Origin: CAZPBO01 sp964584815
Lineage (GTDB): Bacteria; Planctomycetota; SKW154
Length of the DNA stretch: 11,496 nt
NCBI GenBank assembly: GCA_964584815.1
Contig: CAZPBO010000063.1
Span: 1-11,496 of the forward strand
Reading direction: 5' to 3'
Shown: positions 1 through 6,846 of the stretch, piece by piece
Position numbering within the stretch: position 1 is the stretch's first letter
Layout of the letters: each line of letters begins with the position of its first letter
Position numbers and translations under genes: made by a program
The notes under the pieces: model-generated
Databases searched by the model: none
What the model was told of the DNA's origin: nothing
What the model saw: only the letters and a program-made list of their open reading frames with translations

Positions 1-51
1 AAGCGTCAGGATGCGTGGAACTGGGTTAAGGACTTCAACTTGACAAACTGA
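1..51 (+). CDS. C-terminal end of an upstream gene (partial)
   Basis: Frame 1 is open from the window edge and reads KRQDAWNWVKDFNLTN before two consecutive TGA stops (49-51 and 52-54). The tandem stops and the strong terminator that follows at 86-127 support a real gene end. Sixteen residues are too few to identify a family. The aromatic-rich ending resembles C-termini of some secreted or pseudopilin-like proteins, but this is only an impression. Confidence 0.5.
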   Translation, partial: KRQDAWNWVKDFNLTN

Positions 52-85
52 TGAGAGCGCAACAGGGTTTCAAGCATCAATGGCA

Positions 86-127
86 GGTGCGGCTCGTTGT
101 GTTTTGAGCGAGCCGCACCCTTCTTTT
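86..127 (+). terminator. Rho-independent terminator of the upstream gene
   Basis: A perfect 11-bp stem, GGTGCGGCTCG (86-96) pairing with CGAGCCGCACC (109-119) around a 12-nt loop, is followed directly by CTTCTTTT (120-127). It lies 32 bases after the tandem stops of the upstream partial gene and separates it from the next promoter. Confidence 0.85.
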
Positions 128-170
128 AGCAAATCGCAAACGCAACCGCAACTTATTTGCACCCTCAAAG

Positions 171-202
171 TATAATTCCCCATAGGAAGTCTTTGGGGGA
201 GG
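171..202 (+). promoter_or_regulatory. -10 box and ribosome site for the secreted deacetylase/glycosidase gene
   Basis: A perfect TATAAT (171-176) lies 30 bases before the ATG at 207. No good -35 sits 16-18 bases upstream: the nearest TTG-type hexamer, TTGCAC at 158-163, is too close. The -10 is therefore the only strong element. The Shine-Dalgarno sequence is GGAGG at 198-202 inside a G-run, with a short 4-base spacer to the ATG. Confidence 0.5.
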
Positions 203-206
203 CGGT

Positions 207-3164
207 ATGCGCGTGATGGTGTTATGTGTCGGTCTTGCTTTTTGCGGGATGCTTGCAGCACAACAGACTGACCAACCTCCCATCCGTGTTACCATTATGG
301 TGCATATTGAGGATGTGACGGGGAATAATTTATGGAATCGTCCAGTTTGGCGGGAAAGTGATGACCCCACAGAGGACGCTTTTCGTGAGCGTTGCGACAA
401 TTTGGCGCGGATGCTCCACTGGGCGCTGCAGTTTCCCGAACGCAAGAGACCAAAATTCCTCATACAGTTCAACGGCGATTTTGCCGAACGCCTACTTGCA
501 TCGGAATCTAAGGAGGCGGTGAAGTTGATGGGGCAGTTAAAGGAGGCGTGGAGAGCGGGACTGATCTCGCTTGGGACGCACACGCACGGTGTGACAAAGC
601 GCGGTGGCAGATGGCAGCCGCTACCTTCGCCAACACCGTCTGTTTGTCCTTGGCGTCAGCCGAACAAACTTAAGGACTGGGATGCTGATATCGCTGTTGG
701 CGCGTTGCGGGCGCACATAGACGCCGTTGACCGACTCATCCGCGAAATCACAGGGCGTGACCCCAAAAGCGTGAATACCACCATAGTTGGCGCTTTCGGC
801 GGCACATTTGCAGGACGCGCAAAACTCTATTCGGCGAAACTGCGCGACTCAACGGAACGCACGCTCCAGCATCCGTTCCTCGCCGAAACAGGCGGGGAGC
901 GTTCTGAAGGTTTCCTCGCCCTTTTCGGACATCAGATGTGGCAACCATTTCGCGCAGGCGACAATTTCGCAAAGGAAGACAGAAAAGCCGCTATTGTCTT
1001 TCTGCCCTTCAGCGGCACCGTCGGCACCGCAGGCTCACATATGCGCGGTTGGGGCTACACCGACTCCTCAACACCCGCACTCAAACGCCAGTTCGTCCAC
1101 CTCTATCTGGAACGCCTCTGGCATAAAACCCGCAACCTTCCCCCGAAAATCTGGGTGTTTGGTTTCTCAATCCACCCTTACAACCTCTATCCCGACAGCG
1201 TGCGGGACGGAGTCGGTCTGCGCACACTCCGCCAGAGCATAAAAGAGATTGTCAACTGGCTTAACAGAAATTTCATCGGCAGAAAGGATGCGCAGGGAAA
1301 TCTGATAGCGGAATGGGCGACGGCGGATGAGGTGCTCGCCGCTTTCAGAGAATGGGAAAGGCGCAATCCCAACCGTTCATCCTTCAACTATCCCGCCAAC
1401 AAAACCGATTGGCGCCTTTACCCCTACAAACTGAAAGGTCTGGCGTTCTGGGCGGCGAACAGCCATTTCGTTGCCCTCCGCGACGAGGCTGGAGTAAAGT
1501 GTTGCGTTCTGCGATGCCTGCCCACCACCATCCGCGGCGAGGAGAATTGGCTCTGGATGAAAAAAGGAAAACGCCTTGTCCCAAAGCCAGCCAAAAACGC
1601 CAGACCACGCCGCCGCTACATTCCTACCTTTGAAGTCCGCATCTACTGGCACGACTCCGCAGCAGAAAAAGTCCGCCCATCCGCCTTCCAAAACCCAAAC
1701 GAAATCCTAATTGACGCCGTCACAGGAAAACCCATCACAACCAAAAAACTGACCCTCTCCCAACGCCCCATCCTCGCCATCCCACAACGCCTTTATAAAC
1801 CACCCATCCCGCAATACACCCTCACACTTTCCCCAAAGAAGAACCTCGGACGCTTCAAGCCACTGAACGGCGTCTACGGCTCGGGTTACTCCCCCAAATC
1901 CCACTTCCCCCACATCTCCGACGCCTTAAAAGACTGCCACTGCCAGTTCATCCGCTTCCCACAAGACGACGGTTTCCGCTTTACGCTGGCGACCATATTC
2001 CCGAACATAAAGGCGGCAGCCGACTCCCCGCGCTCCTACAACTTCGCACCACTGGATGAGTATCTGCGTGAAGCGGCAAAAACAGGTGCCGCTGCTGTCT
2101 GGACGGCGCTTTACGACATCGGCGGCGGTGACCACTGGGCTCCCCCCGCTTTCTTCCAAGCAGGAAGACCCCCAAGAAACCCTAAAAAATGGGCACAAGT
2201 CGTCAAACACATCGTTATGCACATAAACGACAACTGGGGCGGTCCCTCACCACGCCGTATCCAGTTCGTTGAATGCTACAACGAACCTATGGGACTGGGC
2301 GGCTGCAATCCAAAACAGTATTTCCGACTATATGCAGAGTTCGCAAAAGCCCTTTCTGACTTCAACGCCAACACAAAACATCCCGTTAAACTGCTGGGAT
2401 TCGGCGAGCCAGTCCACCTCGGTCCCTCCTCCCCAAAACGCGACCCCTCAAAAATCTCCCTCGCCAAAGAGTTCATCCAGCACATCCTCAAAAACCAACT
2501 TCAACTGGACGCCCTCGCTATCCACCCTTACGCCTCCTCACCATACCACATCTACCTTCTTGTCCGCCGCTACCGAAAAATGCTTCAAAAACAAGAGTTG
2601 CCCAACCTGCCGCTTGCCCTCACCGAATACGGTAGCATCTTCTCCCACACAAAACGCGATGAACCCGCAGAATCGGTCTCCTACAAACTCGCCGCATTCC
2701 AGACCGCCGTCAAGATATGGATTCAGAACCTGGGGGTGTGCCTTGCAACAGGTGCCCGCGCCGCACCGTCAGCCATCCCAAACCGCCCCAAACGAAACTG
2801 GACACCCTTCTTCAAAAAAGATAAAACACCACTACCCGCCGCTCTCACTATGAAAATCCTCTCCCAACTCTCAAAACAAACCCCTGTTATCTGCGACACA
2901 ACACAACCCGACGCAAATTGCTTCGCCGCTGTTGCCCTGCGCTCAAAAAACTCCGTCTCCTTCTCCATCATCGCGTCTAACTTCTCAAAACAGAAACGCT
3001 ACCTCACCCTCAATGTCCCCCAAAACAAAATCATCACCTTCGCCAGTGAGGTGCAGTTCAAAGACGGCAAAATAGTTATGACCTCCATCACTCCAGAAAC
3101 ACTGAGAAAACCGCTGTCAGTGAAACCGTATCGTCTGCGGATAATCGTGCTGCGCCTGCGTTAA
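207..3164 (+). CDS. Secreted two-domain protein: deacetylase-like N-terminus fused to a clan GH-A (GH39-like) glycoside hydrolase
   Basis: This 985-residue exported protein probably processes a polysaccharide outside the cytoplasm. Residues 1-18 are a signal peptide (MRV, hydrophobic core, cleavage near LAA|QQ). Residues about 25-430 look like a NodB/polysaccharide-deacetylase or GH57-type barrel: an acidic HIED motif at 33-36 after a beta strand, a GTHTHG motif with H125 and H127, and a late strand-helix-strand ending in EWATADE. The zinc motif is not the standard HxxxH, so activity is uncertain. Residues about 430-560 are basic, proline-rich and probably beta. Residues about 560-870 resemble a GH-A barrel: the acid/base motif VECYNEP has E693, a strand-7 LTEYG has the candidate nucleophile E807, and LDALAIHPYASS lies between. 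The C-terminal ~100 residues form a beta domain, as in GH39/GH51. Deacetylase-then-hydrolase order recalls PgaB, but these sequences are not recognisably PgaB. The exact substrate cannot be read. Third codon positions shift to C/A in the second half. Confidence 0.75.
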   Translation: MRVMVLCVGLAFCGMLAAQQTDQPPIRVTIMVHIEDVTGNNLWNRPVWRESDDPTEDAFRERCDNLARMLHWALQFPERKRPKFLIQFNGDFAERLLASESKEAVKLMGQLKEAWRAGLISLGTHTHGVTKRGGRWQPLPSPTPSVCPWRQPNKLKDWDADIAVGALRAHIDAVDRLIREITGRDPKSVNTTIVGAFGGTFAGRAKLYSAKLRDSTERTLQHPFLAETGGERSEGFLALFGHQMWQPFRAGDNFAKEDRKAAIVFLPFSGTVGTAGSHMRGWGYTDSSTPALKRQFVHLYLERLWHKTRNLPPKIWVFGFSIHPYNLYPDSVRDGVGLRTLRQSIKEIVNWLNRNFIGRKDAQGNLIAEWATADEVLAAFREWERRNPNRSSFNYPANKTDWRLYPYKLKGLAFWAANSHFVALRDEAGVKCCVLRCLPTTIRGEENWLWMKKGKRLVPKPAKNARPRRRYIPTFEVRIYWHDSAAEKVRPSAFQNPNEILIDAVTGKPITTKKLTLSQRPILAIPQRLYKPPIPQYTLTLSPKKNLGRFKPLNGVYGSGYSPKSHFPHISDALKDCHCQFIRFPQDDGFRFTLATIFPNIKAAADSPRSYNFAPLDEYLREAAKTGAAAVWTALYDIGGGDHWAPPAFFQAGRPPRNPKKWAQVVKHIVMHINDNWGGPSPRRIQFVECYNEPMGLGGCNPKQYFRLYAEFAKALSDFNANTKHPVKLLGFGEPVHLGPSSPKRDPSKISLAKEFIQHILKNQLQLDALAIHPYASSPYHIYLLVRRYRKMLQKQELPNLPLALTEYGSIFSHTKRDEPAESVSYKLAAFQTAVKIWIQNLGVCLATGARAAPSAIPNRPKRNWTPFFKKDKTPLPAALTMKILSQLSKQTPVICDTTQPDANCFAAVALRSKNSVSFSIIASNFSKQKRYLTLNVPQNKIITFASEVQFKDGKIVMTSITPETLRKPLSVKPYRLRIIVLRLR

Positions 3165-3202
3165 AGTGTTGCGGCAAACGGTGATACGGCGTCTTGAAAA
3201 AA

Positions 3203-3217
3203 TTAGGTTTCCCAAAC
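3203..3217 (+). promoter_or_regulatory. Candidate DtxR/IdeR-type operator upstream of feoA
   Basis: TTAGGTTTCCCAAAC matches 12 of the first 15 positions of the DtxR/IdeR consensus TTAGGTTAGCCTAAC. It lies 8 bases upstream of the -35 box of the feoAB promoter. Its position and the iron-transport genes that follow support a metal-sensing operator. No regulator gene is in the window, so the assignment is inferred. Confidence 0.4.
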
Positions 3218-3225
3218 ATTTTCCC

Positions 3226-3254
3226 TTGACATAGACAACCCCACCACATAAAAT
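3226..3254 (+). promoter_or_regulatory. Sigma-70 type promoter of feoAB
   Basis: TTGACA (3226-3231) and TAAAAT (3249-3254) are separated by exactly 17 bases: a perfect -35 and a 5/6 -10. The expected start of transcription is near 3261, giving a leader of about 24 bases before the feoA ATG at 3285. Candidate metal-regulator palindromes lie on both sides. Confidence 0.8.
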
Positions 3255-3268
3255 CCCTCCCCACATTG

Positions 3269-3282
3269 TTAGGAGTGCCTAA
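3269..3282 (+). promoter_or_regulatory. Palindrome TTAGG-N4-CCTAA overlapping the feoA ribosome site
   Basis: TTAGGAGTGCCTAA is a perfect 5-bp inverted repeat. TTAGG-N4-CCTAA is the core spacing embedded in the DtxR/IdeR box. It contains the Shine-Dalgarno AGGAG (3271-3275) and lies just after the predicted transcription start. A bound repressor could block transcription; alternatively the RNA stem could partly hide the ribosome site. Confidence 0.45.
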
Positions 3283-3284
3283 TT

Positions 3285-3527
3285 ATGAAACTGCACCAAC
3301 TCAAAATCGGTCAATCCGCAAAAATCGTCGCCATCAACGCCTCACCTGCTCTGCGGGCAAGACTCCTCTCCATGGGGCTTGTCCCCGAAACTGTCGTCAA
3401 ACTCCTAACCGTTGCCCCGCCAGGAGAGCCGCTTGAGTTTGAGGTTCGTGGAACGCGTGTCTCTCTCCGCCGTGATGAAGCAAAAACCATTCTTGCTGAA
3501 CCTGTTAAGGAGAACAAAAATGGCTAA
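3285..3527 (+). CDS. feoA: FeoA, small SH3-like partner of the ferrous iron transporter
   Basis: This 80-residue cytoplasmic protein has the usual FeoA length and pattern: a start of the type KLHQLKIGQSAKIVAI, then the conserved block ALRARLLSMGLVPETVVKLL, then a glycine/proline turn (PPGEP) and a strand EFEVRGTRVSLRRDEAKTI. FeoA has an SH3-like fold and supports FeoB assembly or function at the inner membrane. The ATG has AGGAG nine bases upstream (3271-3275) and a consensus promoter at 3226-3254. Its last codons overlap the start of feoB by 8 bases, so the two genes are almost certainly co-transcribed and translationally coupled. No feoC follows. Confidence 0.93.
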   Translation: MKLHQLKIGQSAKIVAINASPALRARLLSMGLVPETVVKLLTVAPPGEPLEFEVRGTRVSLRRDEAKTILAEPVKENKNG

Positions 3528-5529
3528 CGCAAAGCAGTCCACAACAGAAACCTTGCTTATTGGTGTGGCTGGCAACCCCAACACTGGCAAAACCACCCTG
3601 TTCAACGCCTTAACAGGGATGCGGCTTAAAACAGGCAACTGGCCGGGAGTCACTGTGGAGCGGATTGAGGGGCGTCTAACTCATAAGGACAAGGTTCTGA
3701 CACTGGTGGACCTGCCGGGGATTTATGGTCTGACTGCTGACAGCGAGGACGAGAGAATAGCCCGTGATTTTCTGCTACACGAACAACCATCAGCCGTGCT
3801 TGTCGTCGCAGACTCAACCAACCTTGAACGCAACCTTTACCTTGTCCTTATGCTTCTTGAGATGGAGCAGAAGGTGGTGCTCGCTCTCAATATGTGGGAC
3901 GAAGCGCAGAAAGCAGGCATCAGGATAGACACAGAGACGCTGTCAGGTTTGCTGGGTGTTGAGGTTGTGCCCACAGTTGCGACCAGAAAAGAAGGGGTGG
4001 AGAAACTCAAAGACGCCCTGATTCGGACAATTGAGAAACCGCCTCCCAAAACACCTGATGTCTATCCAAAAGAGGTGACGCAGTTCCTTGATGGTTTTTG
4101 CGAAACGCTGCCTGAAGGAGCAGGTGCGGGCGCAAGATTTATGGCAAGCCTTTATTTGGGCGGCGACATAGAGGCGCCTGTGGAAAAAACGACCCTGACC
4201 CGCTATCAGGAAGAGTTTAAGAAGCGTTTTGGCAAGGAAGCGGCGGTATATTTTGCAGAGCATCGCTTTTCTTGGTGTCACGGCGTCGCATCAGAAGTGG
4301 TCAAGAGTGTGTTGCCGCCGAGCGCCCGTTTTGCTTTGACAGATAAACTGGATTCTATTTTTATCAACCGATTGTTAGGCATTCCTATCTTAGCAGGCGT
4401 GCTTTATTTTGTCTTCTGGTTCATCTTCACCCTCGGCGACCCACTCGTAAGTTATGTTGATGACTTCTTTTCGTGGCTCGGTGGGGTGGTGTCAGAAGCA
4501 GTAGGCAGTCCCCAGTGGCTTGCCTCACTGCTCGGGGATGGGATAATCGGCGGTGTTGGGGCGGTGCTGGTCTTTGTCCCTCTTCTGATACTGCTTTATC
4601 TGATATTTTCTGCGCTTGAGGACTGTGGTTATCTTGCACGCGGGGCGTTTCTGATTGACCGAATTATGCACTTTTTCAAACTGCACGGGCGCTCTTTCAT
4701 ACCGATGTTTTTGGGGTTTGGCTGCAGCATACCAGGAATCCTGGCGACAAGAACGCTGACGAACCGTCGCGACAGGCTGCTGACGATTCTTGCGGTGCCG
4801 TTTGCGTCGTGTTCAGCGCGGCTGCCTGTCTATGCTCTCTTCATCGCCGCTTTCTTCCCAAACCACAAAGCCACCGTCCTCTTCGCCCTTTATGCCATCG
4901 GCATCGTAATGGGTCTTCTGTCGGCGCTGCTTATCGGCAGACTTCTTTTCCCCAGAGAAGAAGCGCCGCTTGTTATGGAGTTGCCTCCATATCGGCTGCC
5001 ATCACCGCGGGTTGTTTTTGCCACCGCCTGGCAGCGCACGCTTATCTTTGTGAAAAAAGCGGGGACGATAATTCTGGGCGTCACGGTGCTCATCTGGGCT
5101 CTGGCATCGCTGCCGCCGGGGGTTGAGTATGCATCGGAGAAGTCACTTGCTGGGAGACTGGGCAAAGCGGTGGCGCCTGTCTTTGAACCCGCAGGTTTCG
5201 GCTCCTGGCAGGCTTCTGTAGCGCTGCTTACAGGAATCCTCGCAAAAGAGGCGGTCGTTTCCACCATGGGCGTCCTCTACACAGGTGAAGAGGTGGAGGA
5301 GGAAGAGGCGGAGGAGGAATTGACGCCTCATCTGCACAGACATTTCACGCCACTTTCTGCGTTTGCGTTCCTGCTTATGACACTGCTTTACATACCCTGC
5401 GTTGCGGCGGTGGGTGCGATAAGGCGCGAAGCAGGCTGGCGCTGGGCTATCTTCACCGCCGTCTACACCCTCTTTGTCGGATGGCTCGTTGCCACACTCT
5501 TTTACCAGATAGCAAGCCTGTTTGCATAA
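3520..5529 (+). CDS. feoB: FeoB, ferrous iron transport GTPase/permease
   Basis: FeoB imports Fe(II) across the inner membrane. The chosen ATG at 3520 has AAGGAG at 3506-3511 and overlaps feoA by 8 bases; an in-frame start at 3412 lies deep inside feoA and is rejected. The product is 669 residues. The N-terminal G domain shows G1 GNPNTGKT (18-25), the switch I region NWPGVTVE (40-47), G3 DLPG (64-67), G4 NMWD (124-127) and a G5-like VATRKEG. A helical GDI-like stretch leads into the membrane part from about residue 285. The two Gate motifs are present: GCSIPGILATRTL with C402 and PFASCSARLPVYALF with C431, followed in the second half by AKEAVVST and LLYIPCVAAVGAIRRE. The loop at about 590-608 is unusually acidic (ten Glu among eleven residues apart from Val and Ala) and is followed by three His. 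All key motifs are intact. Confidence 0.95.
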   Translation: MANAKQSTTETLLIGVAGNPNTGKTTLFNALTGMRLKTGNWPGVTVERIEGRLTHKDKVLTLVDLPGIYGLTADSEDERIARDFLLHEQPSAVLVVADSTNLERNLYLVLMLLEMEQKVVLALNMWDEAQKAGIRIDTETLSGLLGVEVVPTVATRKEGVEKLKDALIRTIEKPPPKTPDVYPKEVTQFLDGFCETLPEGAGAGARFMASLYLGGDIEAPVEKTTLTRYQEEFKKRFGKEAAVYFAEHRFSWCHGVASEVVKSVLPPSARFALTDKLDSIFINRLLGIPILAGVLYFVFWFIFTLGDPLVSYVDDFFSWLGGVVSEAVGSPQWLASLLGDGIIGGVGAVLVFVPLLILLYLIFSALEDCGYLARGAFLIDRIMHFFKLHGRSFIPMFLGFGCSIPGILATRTLTNRRDRLLTILAVPFASCSARLPVYALFIAAFFPNHKATVLFALYAIGIVMGLLSALLIGRLLFPREEAPLVMELPPYRLPSPRVVFATAWQRTLIFVKKAGTIILGVTVLIWALASLPPGVEYASEKSLAGRLGKAVAPVFEPAGFGSWQASVALLTGILAKEAVVSTMGVLYTGEEVEEEEAEEELTPHLHRHFTPLSAFAFLLMTLLYIPCVAAVGAIRREAGWRWAIFTAVYTLFVGWLVATLFYQIASLFA

Positions 5530-5566
5530 CTTTTTGGAGGGGTTGGTGATGATGGGGCAAAAGGAA

Positions 5567-5603
5567 CAAAAAGAGCGTGCCCGGCGGGGTGAACCGGGCA
5601 CGC
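5567..5603 (-). terminator. Rho-independent terminator reading on the minus strand
   Basis: A perfect 10-bp GC-rich stem (5575-5584 with 5594-5603; minus-strand arms GCGTGCCCGG and CCGGGCACGC) with a 9-nt loop is followed on the minus strand by TCTTTTTG. On the plus strand no T-run follows, so it does not look like the feoB terminator. Stem and tail match the style of the terminators at 86-127 and 6788-6825. Its orientation opposes both flanking genes, implying a minus-strand transcript. Confidence 0.75.
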
Positions 5604-5650
5604 AACGAGGACTGGTCTGGCTGACCGTAGGAGGTCGGCCTGCAGGGGCA
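5567..5650 (-). ncRNA. Candidate small RNA of about 84 nt between feoB and the LbtU-like porin gene
   Basis: The 217-bp gap between two plus-strand genes holds, in minus orientation, an A/T tract, a TTGACA -35, a -10, about 84 transcribed bases and an intrinsic terminator. The transcript would fold into a 5' hairpin (pairing 5633-5640 with 5619-5626, seven of eight pairs) whose loop side reads CCTCCTAC, followed by the terminator stem. CCUCCU in a loop is complementary to Shine-Dalgarno sequences. AGGAG occurs before both feoA and the porin gene, so either could be a target, though SD complementarity is generic. No significant ORF and no known RNA family (SRP, 6S, tmRNA) is recognised. Confidence 0.45.
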
Positions 5651-5656
5651 GACGCA

Positions 5657-5685
5657 AGGTTAAGGGGTGGGAGTTGGGGTGTCAA
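5657..5685 (-). promoter_or_regulatory. Minus-strand promoter for the candidate small RNA
   Basis: On the minus strand, TTGACA (5680-5685) and TAACCT (5657-5662) are 17 bases apart. The -10 keeps the important T1, A2 and T6. Immediately upstream is an A/T-rich stretch with eight consecutive A on the minus strand (5699-5706), which could act as an UP element. Transcription should start near 5650. Confidence 0.45.
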
Positions 5686-5746
5686 GATAAAATCACACTT
5701 TTTTTTAATTGATGCTACCCTAAACATCCTCTTAAGGAGTAGTGTT

Positions 5747-6772
5747 ATGAGATCCGCAGCACTGGTTCTTATTGTGGTTCTTCTTTGTTGTGGTATTGGT
5801 TCGGCTGATGAGGAACTGGCGCTCAAGAAAGGTGACCTGAAGGTTGTTTTTTCGGGTCTGCTTGAGGCGGAGGCAAGTTATGTCGGAGAGACGGGCAGGG
5901 CAATGGCGGAGGATTATGGTGCTGACGCGGTCTGCGCCACCGCACAGTTTGGGCTTGACGCGCTGCTTAAAGAACGTCTGCAGGGCAGACTTGTTCTTCT
6001 TTGGGAAGAGGACGACACCGAGCCATATGATTTGGATGAAGGATGGTTGCGTTTGAATTTGGGGAAGTTTTCTGTGGGAGGTGGGAGGCGGTATCTGAAA
6101 TTCGGCGTTTTTGAGAGTATGTTTGTGAGTGACCCGCTGACGCTGGAGTTGGGTGAGACGAACGCATCGGCGGCGTTTTTTGGATTTGAGGGAGCGGGAC
6201 TTACACTTGAGGCGTTGGTTTTCAACGGGGATGTGGAGAAGGCAGGTGCGGCGCCTGACAGGTTAAATGGGCTTAACCTCGGCGTTGAGTGGAGCAGGGG
6301 AGCGCTTACGCTTCATCTTGGCTGGGTGAGCGAGTTGGCGGAGTCGGACGGGGTTCTGGACGGGTTGACGGGTGTTGACCACCATACCGATGGTGTTTGC
6401 GGTTTTTGTATGGTGGAGTTGGGCAGATTTAAGTTGATTTTGGAGGCGGTGTTGGCGTTGAGGCGTTACGCAGCGGTTGATTTGGATGTGGACGGTAACG
6501 GGCGCGGGGACAAGCCGTTTGCGTGGGGATTTGAGGCGCAGTTGGGCGGTTTGGGCGTCAAAGGGTTAGGAGAGATGGGTGTGGGGTTGCGGGTTGAGGG
6601 GTCAGATGAGGTGGAGTTGCCGAAGTTGCGTTATGGTGTTGCGGTCTGCGTTGATGTTGCAGATGGTTTGAGTGTGACGGTTGAGACACTACTGTGGCAG
6701 CATGACGAGGCGGTGAGCGGAGGACTTGAGCGCGGCTATGGATTTACATTGCAACTTTCTTATGAATTTTGA
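5747..6772 (+). CDS. Outer-membrane beta-barrel of the LbtU siderophore-porin type
   Basis: The 341-residue product has a signal peptide (residues 1-20, ending GSA|DE) and a terminal Phe after alternating hydrophobic residues (LQLSYEF), as in barrels inserted by BAM. The segment with LLWEEDDTEPYDLDEG, then SDPLTLELGET, and late blocks such as KPFAWGFEAQL and LPKLRYGVAV agree with my recollection of proteins annotated as LbtU family siderophore porin; Legionella LbtU takes up the siderophore legiobactin. The start at 5747 is chosen for AAGGAG at 5734-5739 with a 7-base spacer and for the signal peptide; an in-frame ATG at 5522 would overlap the feoB end and is rejected. Following feoAB in the same direction, the protein probably helps iron or an iron chelate cross the outer membrane. 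Coding-strand composition is strongly G/T-rich. No convincing promoter of its own is seen, so feoAB readthrough is possible. Confidence 0.8.
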   Translation: MRSAALVLIVVLLCCGIGSADEELALKKGDLKVVFSGLLEAEASYVGETGRAMAEDYGADAVCATAQFGLDALLKERLQGRLVLLWEEDDTEPYDLDEGWLRLNLGKFSVGGGRRYLKFGVFESMFVSDPLTLELGETNASAAFFGFEGAGLTLEALVFNGDVEKAGAAPDRLNGLNLGVEWSRGALTLHLGWVSELAESDGVLDGLTGVDHHTDGVCGFCMVELGRFKLILEAVLALRRYAAVDLDVDGNGRGDKPFAWGFEAQLGGLGVKGLGEMGVGLRVEGSDEVELPKLRYGVAVCVDVADGLSVTVETLLWQHDEAVSGGLERGYGFTLQLSYEF

Positions 6773-6787
6773 GAGCAGGGAGCGTCT

Positions 6788-6825
6788 AAAGAATGGGACG
6801 GGAGGTCAAGCGACCGCCCCGTCCC
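6788..6825 (-). terminator. Hairpin terminator between convergent porin and malic enzyme genes
   Basis: GGGACGGG (6795-6802) pairs with CCCGTCCC (6818-6825), and inside it GGTC (6804-6807) pairs with GACC (6812-6815) around an AAGC tetraloop. On the minus strand the stem is followed by ATTCTTT (6788-6794), so it best fits termination of the malic enzyme gene. It also lies 22 bases after the porin stop and may block readthrough both ways. A competing 9-bp pairing exists (6773-6781 with 6822-6830). Confidence 0.75.
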
Positions 6826-6846
6826 TGCTCCGTCACAGATGCGGCA

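Noticed and set aside
2269..2853. Long plus-strand open frame of 194 codons
   Set aside because: It lies within the glycosidase gene in another frame, and its Pro/Ser/Thr-rich low-complexity sequence comes from the C/A-rich composition.
3412..3519. Upstream in-frame start of feoB within feoA, adding 36 residues
   Set aside because: The extra residues lie on feoA codons in another frame and do not look like FeoB. The ATG at 3520 has AAGGAG at a good distance and begins just before the G1 motif.
5575..5603. The GC hairpin as the feoB terminator on the plus strand
   Set aside because: No T-run follows on the plus strand, whereas a clear TCTTTTT follows on the minus strand.
5522..5746. N-terminal extension of the porin gene starting at 5522
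   Set aside because: It overlaps the feoB end, runs through the minus-strand terminator stem, and would put 75 charged residues before an obvious signal peptide. The ATG at 5747 has AAGGAG.
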